From Bolinopsis microptera (lineage: Eukaryota > Ctenophora > Tentaculata > Lobata > Bolinopsidae): a DNA stretch of 64,000 nt. The stretch lies in NCBI RefSeq assembly GCF_026151205.1, contig NC_087084.1:16280227-16344226 (forward strand), given 5' to 3'. Positions 47,401 through 55,429 of the stretch are shown here, in pieces. Under the pieces are notes generated by a model. It was given only the letters and a program-made list of their open reading frames with translations. It was not told the DNA's origin and ran no database searches. Made by a program: the position numbers and the translations under genes. How positions within the stretch are numbered: the stretch's first letter is position 1; each line of letters starts with the position of its first letter.

Positions 47401-47799
47401 TGCGTTTCCATCTATATTGTAGAATAAAGTTGATAACATAGATTTTTTTGAGGAATTGAGCTGCTTGATTGCATTTAAGAACTCGAGTTTAGAGTAGCGA
47501 CGGCAACGTTCAAGTACAAGGGCATATGATGCAATTAAGGCATCTTCCTGGTTTCTATTATCATAAAATCTATCAGAATCTATAGATTCCTCATCAGATG
47601 GAAATGGGCAGTACCGTTCCTCTGCAGAACTGGCACACTCGCAGCACATCCATAGTCCATTTTTGCATGAGTATTTAGCTGATTTGAAACACTTAGTATG
47701 GATGGCATTATTACAGTTTTCACACTCTAGTAAAGGTTGTCCGATGTTAATAGATCTACTACATGGCTCACACACATCTTTAATCATTTTCATAATCAT
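44434..47799 (-). CDS. LINE C ORF2: PHD-like finger, endonuclease, reverse transcriptase (1121 aa), intact
   Basis: N-terminal zinc finger, residues 10-55: CEPC, CENCNNAIHTKC, CKNGLWMCCEC (PHD-like). APE endonuclease ~120-340: LFYNIDGN, GLAETN, VIYRPPNG, LLGDFNSN, CIDNIL, GEHAPIF. RT ~560-830: ENYRPISTLSV, GIFIDLSKAFDTIDH (motif A), GVPQGSILGPLLFLLYMNDI (B), TFADDTNIF (C). A C-terminal region follows (HLSYCISVWGG). The ATG lies 5 nt after the ORF1 stop (TAG, TAAAA, ATG), an arrangement suggesting termination-reinitiation. No internal stop or frameshift; all catalytic residues present. Confidence 0.92.
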   Translation of the reverse strand: MIMKMIKDVCEPCSRSINIGQPLLECENCNNAIHTKCFKSAKYSCKNGLWMCCECASSAEERYCPFPSDEESIDSDRFYDNRNQEDALIASYALVLERCRRYSKLEFLNAIKQLNSSKKSMLSTLFYNIDGNASNFDSFQIELKSIGHSFDMIGLAETNTDPAQQGLYQIPSYTGFYQETLAGKKKGTGVALYVSDHLNTVVLENVSHCTTNIESLFVETTDSAGSKIVHGVIYRPPNGCFDSFCETLELLAKQLNGKTVNLLGDFNSNILNISTSSQLFEDTLYRNGFYPTISIATHFRQNCKSSCIDNILTNKIENIVLSGVIEERLGEHAPIFTFTSVETPRSTEPQKHVRYYDYSSSKLKSFVTELEVKVNQLTPSTKFDEFTACFDQTLDKHCKLEVPKVTKRTPKLNPWITDSIIQSVERKHELRKEWSDTVTNKNPGGNILLYQVFSDYRRMLKAIIKAAKRWHYCNEILNNCENSKKTWQIINELRGKKKRQTKPPFIIDNQRIVDRRAIANGFNAWFVSIAPKLNETLNNLSNGLPILPMKTFYDFLNPRNEKNIRLEDCSSNEILKIIREFENGKASDIPISVIKKSSHVIAPVLSNYFNILMTQGIFPDVLKTGKITPVYKKGNPEEIENYRPISTLSVFGKIFEKLIYSRIYGFVSSQGVISKTQFGFRKSHSTSHAVNYSVDLITKSLKLKNHVLGIFIDLSKAFDTIDHSTLLIKLEGCGVRGVANNLIKSYLTNRQQYTEVVGEKSDTLSIQFGVPQGSILGPLLFLLYMNDITNSSKLGSFVTFADDTNIFVVGKTKREAYERGNELLSSLQSYMRANKLHINMSKCCYIHFKPNMAGPKSEILSHPEPVLTIDNYPIKKVSSAKFLGVIIDENLSWEDHIKALKRTLNHSTSTLCRLRCSLPEFLHQQLYYTLFESHLSYCISVWGGAAKQRISSIFTAQKYCLRVLFGDRLAYLDKFKTCARTRPIGHQKLDQKFFIKEHTKPIFKHNNILAIQNLYTYHSYLELYKIMKFRAPISLYEGYTCSSRKPCLLICQVDPPDNHNTRSTKIFNILTPKFRMTDFTTSVMCLRGKLKSALLANQHNHALLDWTVKDFDCTNIIFQTL

Positions 47800-47804
47800 T
47801 TTTA

Positions 47805-49877
47805 CTAAGTGGGGTTGTTAGACCCCACTGACTGGTTGTGTTTTCCACGTCTTGTCCGCTCTTGCCTCTCTCTCACATACACCCAATGCTTCACACATCT
47901 CACAAATTTGGTAATACCATAAACTCCTAAATGAATATCATCACCACCTCTGGTCAGGTTGGTGGCAAGGAGTCCCCTACTATCTAAGAAGTGGCCAACT
48001 CCAAGGTGCCACACACTCTGGTTGAAGTTGGCACTTAACATTTCTCCAACAAGCCGATTGAAGGTCATAATGTTTTTGTTCATTTGAGGCAATCTTGATG
48101 GGAGGACTGCTGCGACGAATATTTTGATACTTGGGCAGAGCTTTCTTATCTGTTGAATCTTCAAGTGGAGAACGTCAACCAGCTGATGGATTTCATTCTC
48201 TCCTCTAAGGTTTTCTACCCGGAGGTCATTGGTACCACAAACGATAACAACGTTGCTGTACCCAATGCAGCGACAAGGGTCAATCAAACTGACTTTACCT
48301 GCCTTGACTCTTTCACCAGGGAAAGACTGGCCCATAGTACCAGCACCACACCCAAACTTGATTGTTTTGGTGTTCGAATCTCCCATAATGAGCGTGCTTC
48401 TTTTGAATTTGTTGTTAATGGCTCTAAGGGTAATGGAAAATCGTCCGTGTATGGCCGGGTTGACTTCAGTTTTTTGGGTGGCCTTGATTCCATGCTTGAA
48501 CCAAGCTTGTGAGGAACGAGTCATAATATAGGCCGAGTTGGATTCCAGGGACATTTCAGTCATTTTTGTAGGTGAATGGCCTTCATGGACAGGTACAAAG
48601 CTTATCTTTCTTACTTCTCCTATTGAAATTGTGGCTATTTCGGAGTCAGCAAGTATTTCTTGCTCATCGTCACAGTGGAAGGGTAACATGCTTTCCTCAA
48701 CCCCAGTGCTAGGAGGGAAGTAGTTTATGAGCACAGAGTTAGGCTTGTGTGTAAGTTTGCACTGGGAGGTGACTCTATCAATAGCAGCTGCTAATGGTGG
48801 TGGGATGGCTGGAGAGGAGGGGGCGTTTGTGTCTCCAGAGTATGTGTAGCTTTCTCCATATTTAAGGACTGACCTTCCGTTCATCTGGCTGAACTTACCA
48901 GCTTCTTTGCACTCAGTCAGAAAACTGGTGACCTCATCAAGCAGATTTTTGTCTAGGATGTCTACTTGGTAGTCCTTAATCGGCGGCATTACACATTTGG
49001 GGAGGGCTACTGTTGACCTCATCTCTTGTTTGACTGCTGCTGGAGGGCCCATTTGAGGGCTTCTGGATTTTTGGAAGGAGTAAATCTCTTCACTAAGTTG
49101 CGACAGTCTTGACTCAAGTGAAGATATCTCCACGGTGGGTATGCTGTTGGATACAGCACTCGAGATGGCATCAGATACAGCTTGGATGTTTTTGCTGTAG
49201 TCGACGCTAAACTTGAGAGCTTCATCCAATTTAGACGCGGTGCTGCTGTTTGGCTTGGGATGGATTGATGTGAAGCACCATGGACATTCCCAGTACTGAA
49301 GGATGGCATCAAGACCAATCTGTTGTGGGGAGCCACTTGTAATCTGGTTTGCTCCCTTGAGGTTGCTGCAGGAGGCGTGCCAATGCTGAGAGCATCTGCA
49401 ACATTTGAGAAGCCATTCTTTGCCCTCAGAGCTTGCTCGACAGGGGCAGTTACCTTTAATGGCACGTTGCTTTGGACTTCCTTGATCTTTTTCTTCTTCT
49501 TCTGTATGGAAGGGTGGGAACGGTTTGTAAATAGGGCTCATAGGGCTATGAGGACTATCTCTTAGGCCACCAGGGTCGATTATGAGGCTTGGACTAATTT
49601 TTAGGGTCAGAGATGTAGGTGGCTGTAATGTTGATGGTCCCGGTGAAGCAACAGTAAGCAGCTTTTCAGTTGGCAGACTGTTTGATCTTCGCCGTCCTGA
49701 GATGTTGGCTGCAGGGTTCTTCTGATTAGCCTTGCTTGTGAGGGGGCTCTTTCTGTGAAGAGGATTAGTCACTTTAGGGGAATGAGGTGGAGTAGCCTTA
49801 GCCTTAACAGATGCTGCAGGAGAGTTGTTTCTGGGCGAGCGTCTGTTTTGTGGTGGTGGTGTTGGAATTCTCTTCAT
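47805..49877 (-). CDS. LINE C ORF1: PHD-like finger + AlkB-type dioxygenase + SGNH hydrolase (690 aa)
   Basis: The start is the ATG at 49877; the frame is open 23 codons further to a GTG only. Residues 1-140 are Pro/Ser/basic-rich and probably disordered. PHD-like finger, ~144-201: CPC, CCRCSQHWHASC, WECPWC. Helical segment ~225-270. AlkB fold, ~335-490: YGESYTYSG, NSVLINYFPP, iron ligands in LPFHCDDE (H401, D403) and WFKHGI (H462), and the 2-oxoglutarate signature RFSITLR (R479, R485), i.e. H-x-D...H...R-x-S-x-T-x-R complete. SGNH hydrolase, ~497-660: MGDSN (S501), VVIVCGTNDLR (N550), DDIHLG (D646, H649). AlkB enzymes oxidatively demethylate nucleic acids; SGNH domains are esterases. Inference: an RNA/DNA-binding ORF1 protein that repairs or edits methyl marks on the element's RNA or cDNA. 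Domain calls are strong, the role is speculative. Confidence 0.9.
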   Translation of the reverse strand: MKRIPTPPPQNRRSPRNNSPAASVKAKATPPHSPKVTNPLHRKSPLTSKANQKNPAANISGRRRSNSLPTEKLLTVASPGPSTLQPPTSLTLKISPSLIIDPGGLRDSPHSPMSPIYKPFPPFHTEEEEKDQGSPKQRAIKGNCPCRASSEGKEWLLKCCRCSQHWHASCSNLKGANQITSGSPQQIGLDAILQYWECPWCFTSIHPKPNSSTASKLDEALKFSVDYSKNIQAVSDAISSAVSNSIPTVEISSLESRLSQLSEEIYSFQKSRSPQMGPPAAVKQEMRSTVALPKCVMPPIKDYQVDILDKNLLDEVTSFLTECKEAGKFSQMNGRSVLKYGESYTYSGDTNAPSSPAIPPPLAAAIDRVTSQCKLTHKPNSVLINYFPPSTGVEESMLPFHCDDEQEILADSEIATISIGEVRKISFVPVHEGHSPTKMTEMSLESNSAYIMTRSSQAWFKHGIKATQKTEVNPAIHGRFSITLRAINNKFKRSTLIMGDSNTKTIKFGCGAGTMGQSFPGERVKAGKVSLIDPCRCIGYSNVVIVCGTNDLRVENLRGENEIHQLVDVLHLKIQQIRKLCPSIKIFVAAVLPSRLPQMNKNIMTFNRLVGEMLSANFNQSVWHLGVGHFLDSRGLLATNLTRGGDDIHLGVYGITKFVRCVKHWVYVRERQERTRRGKHNQSVGSNNPT

Positions 49878-49944
49878 GACTGTGGATTGATCACGGGGAT
49901 GTGCTGAGTGCCCTCTGGGCTGCCACCACCGGCGAATTAGCTGC

Positions 49945-49980
49945 ACCTCAAATTATTTGTTATATAGTAGTGTTGAAAGT
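49945..49980 (-). repeat. 36-nt LINE 5' end shared by A and C (copy in C)
   Basis: Minus-strand copy of the motif at 34894-34929, first 36 nt of LINE C. In LINE C it is followed by 67 nt of different 5' UTR before the ORF1 ATG. Confidence 0.9.
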
Positions 49981-50895
49981 ATTAAAACATAAAAGCATGT
50001 ATTTCTAAAGCAAATCGTATGATCTGCTGGATTGTAAGGAACTTAGTTATTAGAGAAAAGGTTGTAATGATAGCTATTTATAAAGCTTTGATAAGACCTC
50101 ATCTTGAGTATTGTGTCCAATTGTGGAATCCAGTTGCGGCTCATGGAAGTTGGGGGACTGTTTTGGAGCTGGAGAGCGTCCAGAGGCGGTTTACCCGTCT
50201 TATTGATGAGGTGGGTACTCTTCCATACAGCTGCAGACTGGATATCCTCAATTTGACAACGCTGGCAGAGCGGCGAATACGTGGGGACCTTATCGAAGCT
50301 TTTAAAGTAACTAGTGGTTTGACTGAATATGGATCGGGTTTGTTCAGAATGAGCAGATCTGGTCTTAATCTAGTTTCAACCAATAGGTGTAATAAGAGTG
50401 TAACTAAAGTTAAGAATCTCCAGTCTTCTTTTCTTCCAGAGCGAGTCATTCCTTACTGGAACAAACTCCCTTCAGATGTCAAGAACTGCTCGACAGTTTT
50501 AAGCTTTAAAGTTAGATTGGAAGGATTTAAGAAAGAAATGATTTCTAAAAACAGTGTAAATGATTTTTATTTTTGGAATGTTTCGAATGAAGTTTTAGGG
50601 AAAATTGAAGGACCCAGTTATTTAAGCAATAAGGAGACACATAATGAATATCTTTGGTTTCATCCTTTTGTGACAAAGAAGTGTTTCATAAATCTTTATT
50701 CCACTGGGAAGTATTAATGAATTATTTATAGATAATGTATTAGATTTTATTAATTAATAAAATTGAATTTGATAAATTATTAATGTTGATGGAAAAATAT
50801 ATTTATTTAAATTATTTTTTTATTTAGTGCAATGATATTTTGTAGACACTTGTGATGATGTTATGTCATAATCTTTACTTACTTACTTACTTACT
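49981..50895 (+). mobile_element. LINE A, 3' portion (RT C-terminus and (TTAC)n tail)
   Basis: From about 49986 to the stop at 50717 the frame reads NIKACISKANRMICWI, YKALIRPHLEYCVQLWNP, RRFTRLIDEVGTLPYSCRL, LPERVIPYWNKLP, the usual tail of CR1/jockey-like ORF2 just downstream of the EKDLGV motif at which LINE A stops at about 38196. A short AT-rich UTR ends in TTAC repeats (50874-50895). Only a few codons are missing between the halves. Confidence 0.8.
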
Positions 50896-53022
50896 CTTAG
50901 TTATTTTCATACGAACTACATAGTTAACGATTTGAAAACATAAATCATCACAACAACATGTTATTGAAAAATGCTCGCACAGTACAATTACACACAACCT
51001 TTGATCAACGATAATTTCAACTAAGAACAATATGTTTCCATAGGACCGAAAGCAGAAGGTAGATATCACTCTGTGTTAATCATAATCCTCCCATTTATCA
51101 GAAACAATTATTAAGTCAAATTCGAAAGAATTTTCTCAAAATTGTCTGGAAAGTTCCAAATTTGAAGAAAACAACTGATTATGAGATTATATCCATAGAA
51201 GGAAAAGGTCAGAGATTAAGAACTTTCAGAAATTGATAAGTCAGAGTAACTGAGACCAGGGGCGTGAGATGATGGCACTGAGGGTTTGAAGAGAAAGGCA
51301 TTTCATAGAAAGAGAGGATTGGAACCTAACTTCGTTTGAAATGAGATTTGCAAGCTGAGTCCAATATTTTTATGGGTTCTCTTGTTATTTATAATCGAAT
51401 AATCAATAATCGAAATAATCATCACACCTTATTTTATACATGCCTTTTTATGGCCACTTTACCATGAACAAACGAACTACCTGAAAGAATTGCACTGAAA
51501 AAATCGTAGACTTATTACAATACTATAGTTATTGACGTAAAATTTCGCATAAATCTCATTACAAACCTAATTTGACTTACAGGAACATCAATTTCCCATT
51601 CAACTGTTATTTGATTAACAGAAGCAATAACCTTATTAAGCTATTATGTAACATCAAAAGAGCTGGAATCCCATCTGAGTAGAGCTGAAATCCGATTGAA
51701 ATAAGTAAAGATGTAAATAATATTAAAATTTATAATAATTATTATTGCTCCAAATGACTATTCACATTTCAGAACTATATTTTATGATGGAGCTGGAGAA
51801 CGTTTTTAAGATATCAGTAATGTGGGACAAGAAACTAATCTGACTGAGAGTAAAAATTTGTAAGGCATAGATGATAGGAAAACAAATTTTTTTAAGGAAA
51901 ACAAATTTAAATTTTGGTATTTATTTATAACAATCAAAACATATCATATCATAAAAATAAAGCCGCGCGTTGGTTGACTGCCTCAGTAAGGTGAATAATT
52001 TAAGCTTGAAGGTGCCCTGCGCATTTACAGAACCTTATGCGGCGATCACATATTCATGAGGACCTGTGAGCGCCAAATTTAATTTAAAGTTTCTAGAAAT
52101 CATACATCACTACGAGTTACTCATGCTTTTGGATTATAAGAGTGCGGATTGTCAGGTATTTCATTCATTCATACTTAATCGGTTTAAAGCTGTATATTTA
52201 GAACTCACTATTGTTTAAACTACGAAAGCAGAACGTAGATAATGGACAATATACCGACGACAATACCAAGGACCCGAGTGCCGCATTGACTTTTCCGGAT
52301 CCGTTTTTACCGAAGGCTTATCCACCAGTTACTCATGCTGCATGTATAGTCTGATAATATTTTGTCTTATCTCTAGCAAGCATTCTGTAAATTAAAGTGT
52401 CGTATTTATTATAGAAGAGCCAGCCAACCTCCGCATTATAATCTTTTGTGTGCCAAGTTCGTTTATAAAATCTAATCATATAATAAGATTGATCCAATAA
52501 TCTAAGATGAACGGTATATCATAGCTCATCGATATTAAAATCCGAATGGATGAATTAATCAAGTAATGTTCCCTTTCAACATTGATAACAGTAGTAAAAC
52601 AAAATTTAGTAAAACAAAATTTTTATTTACCACAAAACAATCAATACATATTTAATATTGTTATACATTTGCAAATAAATCTAAATTTAAATTCAGCTAT
52701 ATACACAATACACAGCCCGCCGCGCAGACAGCCACACATTGCTGAGAGATTCTCAGGTGCAGATGTAAGCGCCGCGCGCGCGAGGTTTGTTATCTTACAA
52801 TTACATGTCACGATATATATTATTAATTATCAGAGAATTTTAGAAGCAAAATAATAATTGCATATTGGGAAAATTTCGGTCGTTAACGCAGTACAGGGCG
52901 TGGACACTGCAATGCTAATAACGGAAAATTTTGAGGCACGAGTTTCATTCAGCTACCCAATTTATATGTGACATGTACTTGTATTAAATTCAGATAAATG
53001 TTAGTAACAATCGACGTCAACA
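50896..53022. other. Repeat-rich spacer without recognised gene
   Basis: Contains copy 1 of the ~457-bp direct repeat (51420-51876), a short GC-rich patch near 52718-52785 and a small duplication at 52590-52620 (AGTAAAACAAAATTT). No coding features supported. Confidence 0.6.
51420..51876 (+). repeat. Direct repeat, ~457 bp, copy 1
   Basis: Starts CATCACACCTTATTTTATAC and ends AAGGCATAGATGATA. Almost identical to 54398-54855, differing by a 4-bp and a few-bp indel near the 3' end. No ORF. Confidence 0.92.
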
Positions 53023-53874
53023 TTGTGCAACCATGTAAACTGCAAAATACGCCAGGAGCTCGAGTCAACACCACTGGCAAAGTTGATGTTCCAACTAGCG
53101 GCTGAGAAAGGGGCAAGTGCTTGGTTAACAGCACTACCTTTAAAAGAGTATGGATATCTGATGAATAAACAACAGTTCTCAGATGCAATAGCTCTCAGAT
53201 ACAACCTGAACTTGAAGGACTGCCCTAAAACATGTACGTGTGGCCAGAAATACTCAGCAAACCATGCGCTCATCTGCAAACTTGGTGGATATGTGTCACT
53301 GCGCCACAACTCGCTGAGAGACACCTTTGCAGAACTAATGAGAACTGTGAAATGCAAGGATGTGCAGACTGAGCCAGTTCTTCTTCCAGTTGATGGTCTA
53401 GAGTTACCAAGGGGAACAGTCCTAGGAGACCAAGCCAGGCTGGACATTTCTGCAAGATCGATTTGGAATGCTTCAGAGAGGGCATTTTTTGATATAAGGG
53501 TATTTCATGCCCCAGCCCCCTCCAATGCATGCAAACCGATACCAGCAATGTACCTGTCCCATGAAAATGAGAAAAAGCGATGTTACAATGCAAGGGTTCT
53601 TGAAGTGGAGAAAGGAAGCTTCACACCTTTAGTGTTCTCGACTTCTGGTGGAATGGGTGGTGAAGCTGAGAGACTGGTCAAGAAGCTGGCCAGTAAGATG
53701 GAGTACCACACTGGCCAGAGATACTCAGACGCCGTAGGATACATAAGAAAGCGCCTTCGCTTTGAAATTCTCAGAACAACAGTGATTTCTCTCCGTGGAG
53801 ACAGAGGTGCGAGAAAAAACATTGTTGATATAAACAGTCTAGATCTTAACTTGGAGCCACAAGGCCAAGGGTAA
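53023..53874 (+). pseudogene. Retrotransposon C-terminal nuclease-like fragment (284 codons)
   Basis: The frame opens without a natural start and ends at TAA 53874. Order: SAWLTALPLKEYGY, ALRYNLNLKDCP, finger-like CTCGQKYSANHALICKLGG followed by LRHNSLRD, then EPVLLP, DQARLDISARSIW and RAFFDIRVFHAPAPSN, EKKRCYN, FTPLVFSTSGGMGGEAE. The C-x-C...H...C plus RHN, then D-x(n)-(F)FDIRVF layout resembles the zinc-finger/restriction-like endonuclease tail of R2/R4-type LINEs. The same unit is common as an orphan fragment in marine invertebrate genomes. The preceding RT is absent. Family assignment is tentative. Confidence 0.55.
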
Positions 53875-53975
53875 TTTTTAATTGTTAAGGGAATTTTTTG
53901 AATTCTTAAAGGGTTGATTTTATATAGGGTCATTGCTATATTATTATGTGTATATTGTTTGAATAATTTTATATG
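53725..53975 (+). repeat. 3' end of the nuclease-like element, copy 1
   Basis: The last ~150 coding bases and ~100 bp of following DNA recur inverted at 55180-55429 and, more diverged, at 56697-56875. The shared downstream end (GGGTTGATTTTATATAGGGT) defines the element's 3' UTR. Confidence 0.85.
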
Positions 53976-54230
53976 TAAACTGCAAAATGTTAACGTAGGG
54001 CCTGTCGTGATATCATGGATCGCTTAGGTTCCACCAGGATCTGGTAGTCCTCCTAATTCTGCGGCCTCTATGTTTCGTCATCTCGCACAACTCTTTAAGA
54101 ATCTTGTGGATTTGGCATGTGAAAATTTGCAGCCTTCCAGACATTGATTGGGTTAACGAGGTGTCGTACGTCACCTCCAGATCGGGTGACAGGGGGCTGA
54201 CCAGGCCAGAACCCAATTGATTGGGTCTTA

Positions 54231-54275
54231 GGTCACGTGATTATGAGCCTGAGGTCACGTGACTATGACGTCACC
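54231..54275. promoter_or_regulatory. Cluster of two TCACGTGA and one TGACGTCA palindromes
   Basis: GGTCACGTGA at 54231-54240, GGTCACGTGA at 54253-54262 and TGACGTCA at 54266-54273. These match E-box (bHLH-Zip) and CRE/bZIP binding sites. No gene start is recognised close by, so this is only a candidate regulatory site. Confidence 0.4.
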
Positions 54276-54397
54276 AGACCTTCCTCTCCGTTTCCCGCTC
54301 ATTGGACCAGTTGGACCAGGTGAGCTTGCATGCATGTGAATGTGGGTGTAAATATAGCTGTACTGTAGTTTATACCTAATTAAACCCCTATAGAAAC

Positions 54398-54855
54398 CAT
54401 CACACCTTATTTTATACATGCCTTTTTATGGCCACTTTACCATGAACAAACGAACTACCTGAAAGAATTGCACTGAAAAAATCGTAGACTTATTACAATA
54501 CTATAGTTATTGACGTAAAATTTCGCATAAATCTCATTACAAACCTAATTTGACTTACAGGAACATCAATTTCCCATTCAACTGTTATTTGATTAACAGA
54601 AGCAATAACCTTATTAAGCTATTATGTAACATCAAAAGAGCTGGAATCCCATCTGAGTAGAGCTGAAATCCGATTGAAATAAGTAAAGATGTAAATAATA
54701 TTAAAATTTATAATAATTATTATTGCTCCAAATGACTATTCACATTTCAGAACTATATTTTATGATGGAGCTGGAGAACGTTTTTAAGATATCAGTAATG
54801 TGGGACAAGAAACCATCTAATCTGACTGAGAGTAATTTGTAAGGCATAGATGATA
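54398..54855 (+). repeat. Direct repeat, ~457 bp, copy 2
   Basis: Second copy of 51420-51876, same orientation, 2978 bp downstream; the nuclease-like fragment lies between the two. Confidence 0.92.
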
Positions 54856-55179
54856 ACAATCTTACTATATATAAAGCGAGACGATATATATATATTTATT
54901 TATCCGTGCCATTTTACTGACACCACGGCATCAACTTTAACGCAAAAACCGTAAAAGATATACAACTGAAACTTTTTTGACTGGTTCAAATGCTTTAATG
55001 GCCTCCAAATCAGTATGAAAAAATAAAAAATTGGCCAAGAAATAGGAGTTTTAGAGCCCAAAATTTGGTACCCCAAGTGGTGTCAAAAACGCTAATTAAA
55101 TAGGTAATAATTATTTTAGTCTCTTGAGCCTTGACACCACTTTACGGTTAGACGGGTTCCTGCTAGTATTAATTAATAT

Positions 55180-55429
55180 ATATAAAATTATTCAAACAAT
55201 ATACACATAATAATATAGCAATGACCCTATATAAAATCAACCCTTTAAGAATTCAAAAAATTCCCTTAACAATTAAAAATTACCCTTGGCCTTGTGGCTC
55301 CAAGTTAAGATCTAGACTGTTTATATCAACAATGTTTTTTCTCGCACCTCTGTCTCCACGGAGAGAAATCACTGTTGTTCTGAGAATTTCAAAGCGAAGG
55401 CGCTTTCTTATGTATCCTACGGCGTCTGA
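55180..55429 (-). repeat. 3' end of the nuclease-like element, copy 2 (inverted)
   Basis: Reverse complement of 53725-53975, near-identical, including the C-terminal codons. Stops sharply at GGCGTCTGA. Confidence 0.9.

Larger units (their letters stand above)
44250..49980 (-). mobile_element. LINE C, apparently full-length, with PHD-AlkB-SGNH ORF1
   Basis: A minus-strand LINE whose 5' end is 49980 (the 36-nt motif shared with LINE A). It has a ~103-nt 5' UTR, ORF1 (49877-47805), 5 nt, ORF2 (47799-44434) and an AT-rich 3' UTR ending somewhere near 44.25 kb. Both ORFs are uninterrupted, so it is the best candidate here for a recently active LINE. Clade by motif is CR1/jockey-like; placement needs a tree. 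It abuts the 3' half of LINE A at 49981. Confidence 0.85.

Noticed and set aside
49878..49946. Longer LINE C ORF1 beginning with a GTG at 49946
   Set aside because: The first ATG is at 49877; the extra codons overlap the 36-nt 5' end shared with LINE A and are best read as 5' UTR.
51420..54855. LTR retrotransposon with 457-bp LTRs
   Set aside because: Ends are not TG/CA, no primer-binding site or polypurine tract is seen, and the inner ORF is of a LINE-tail type.
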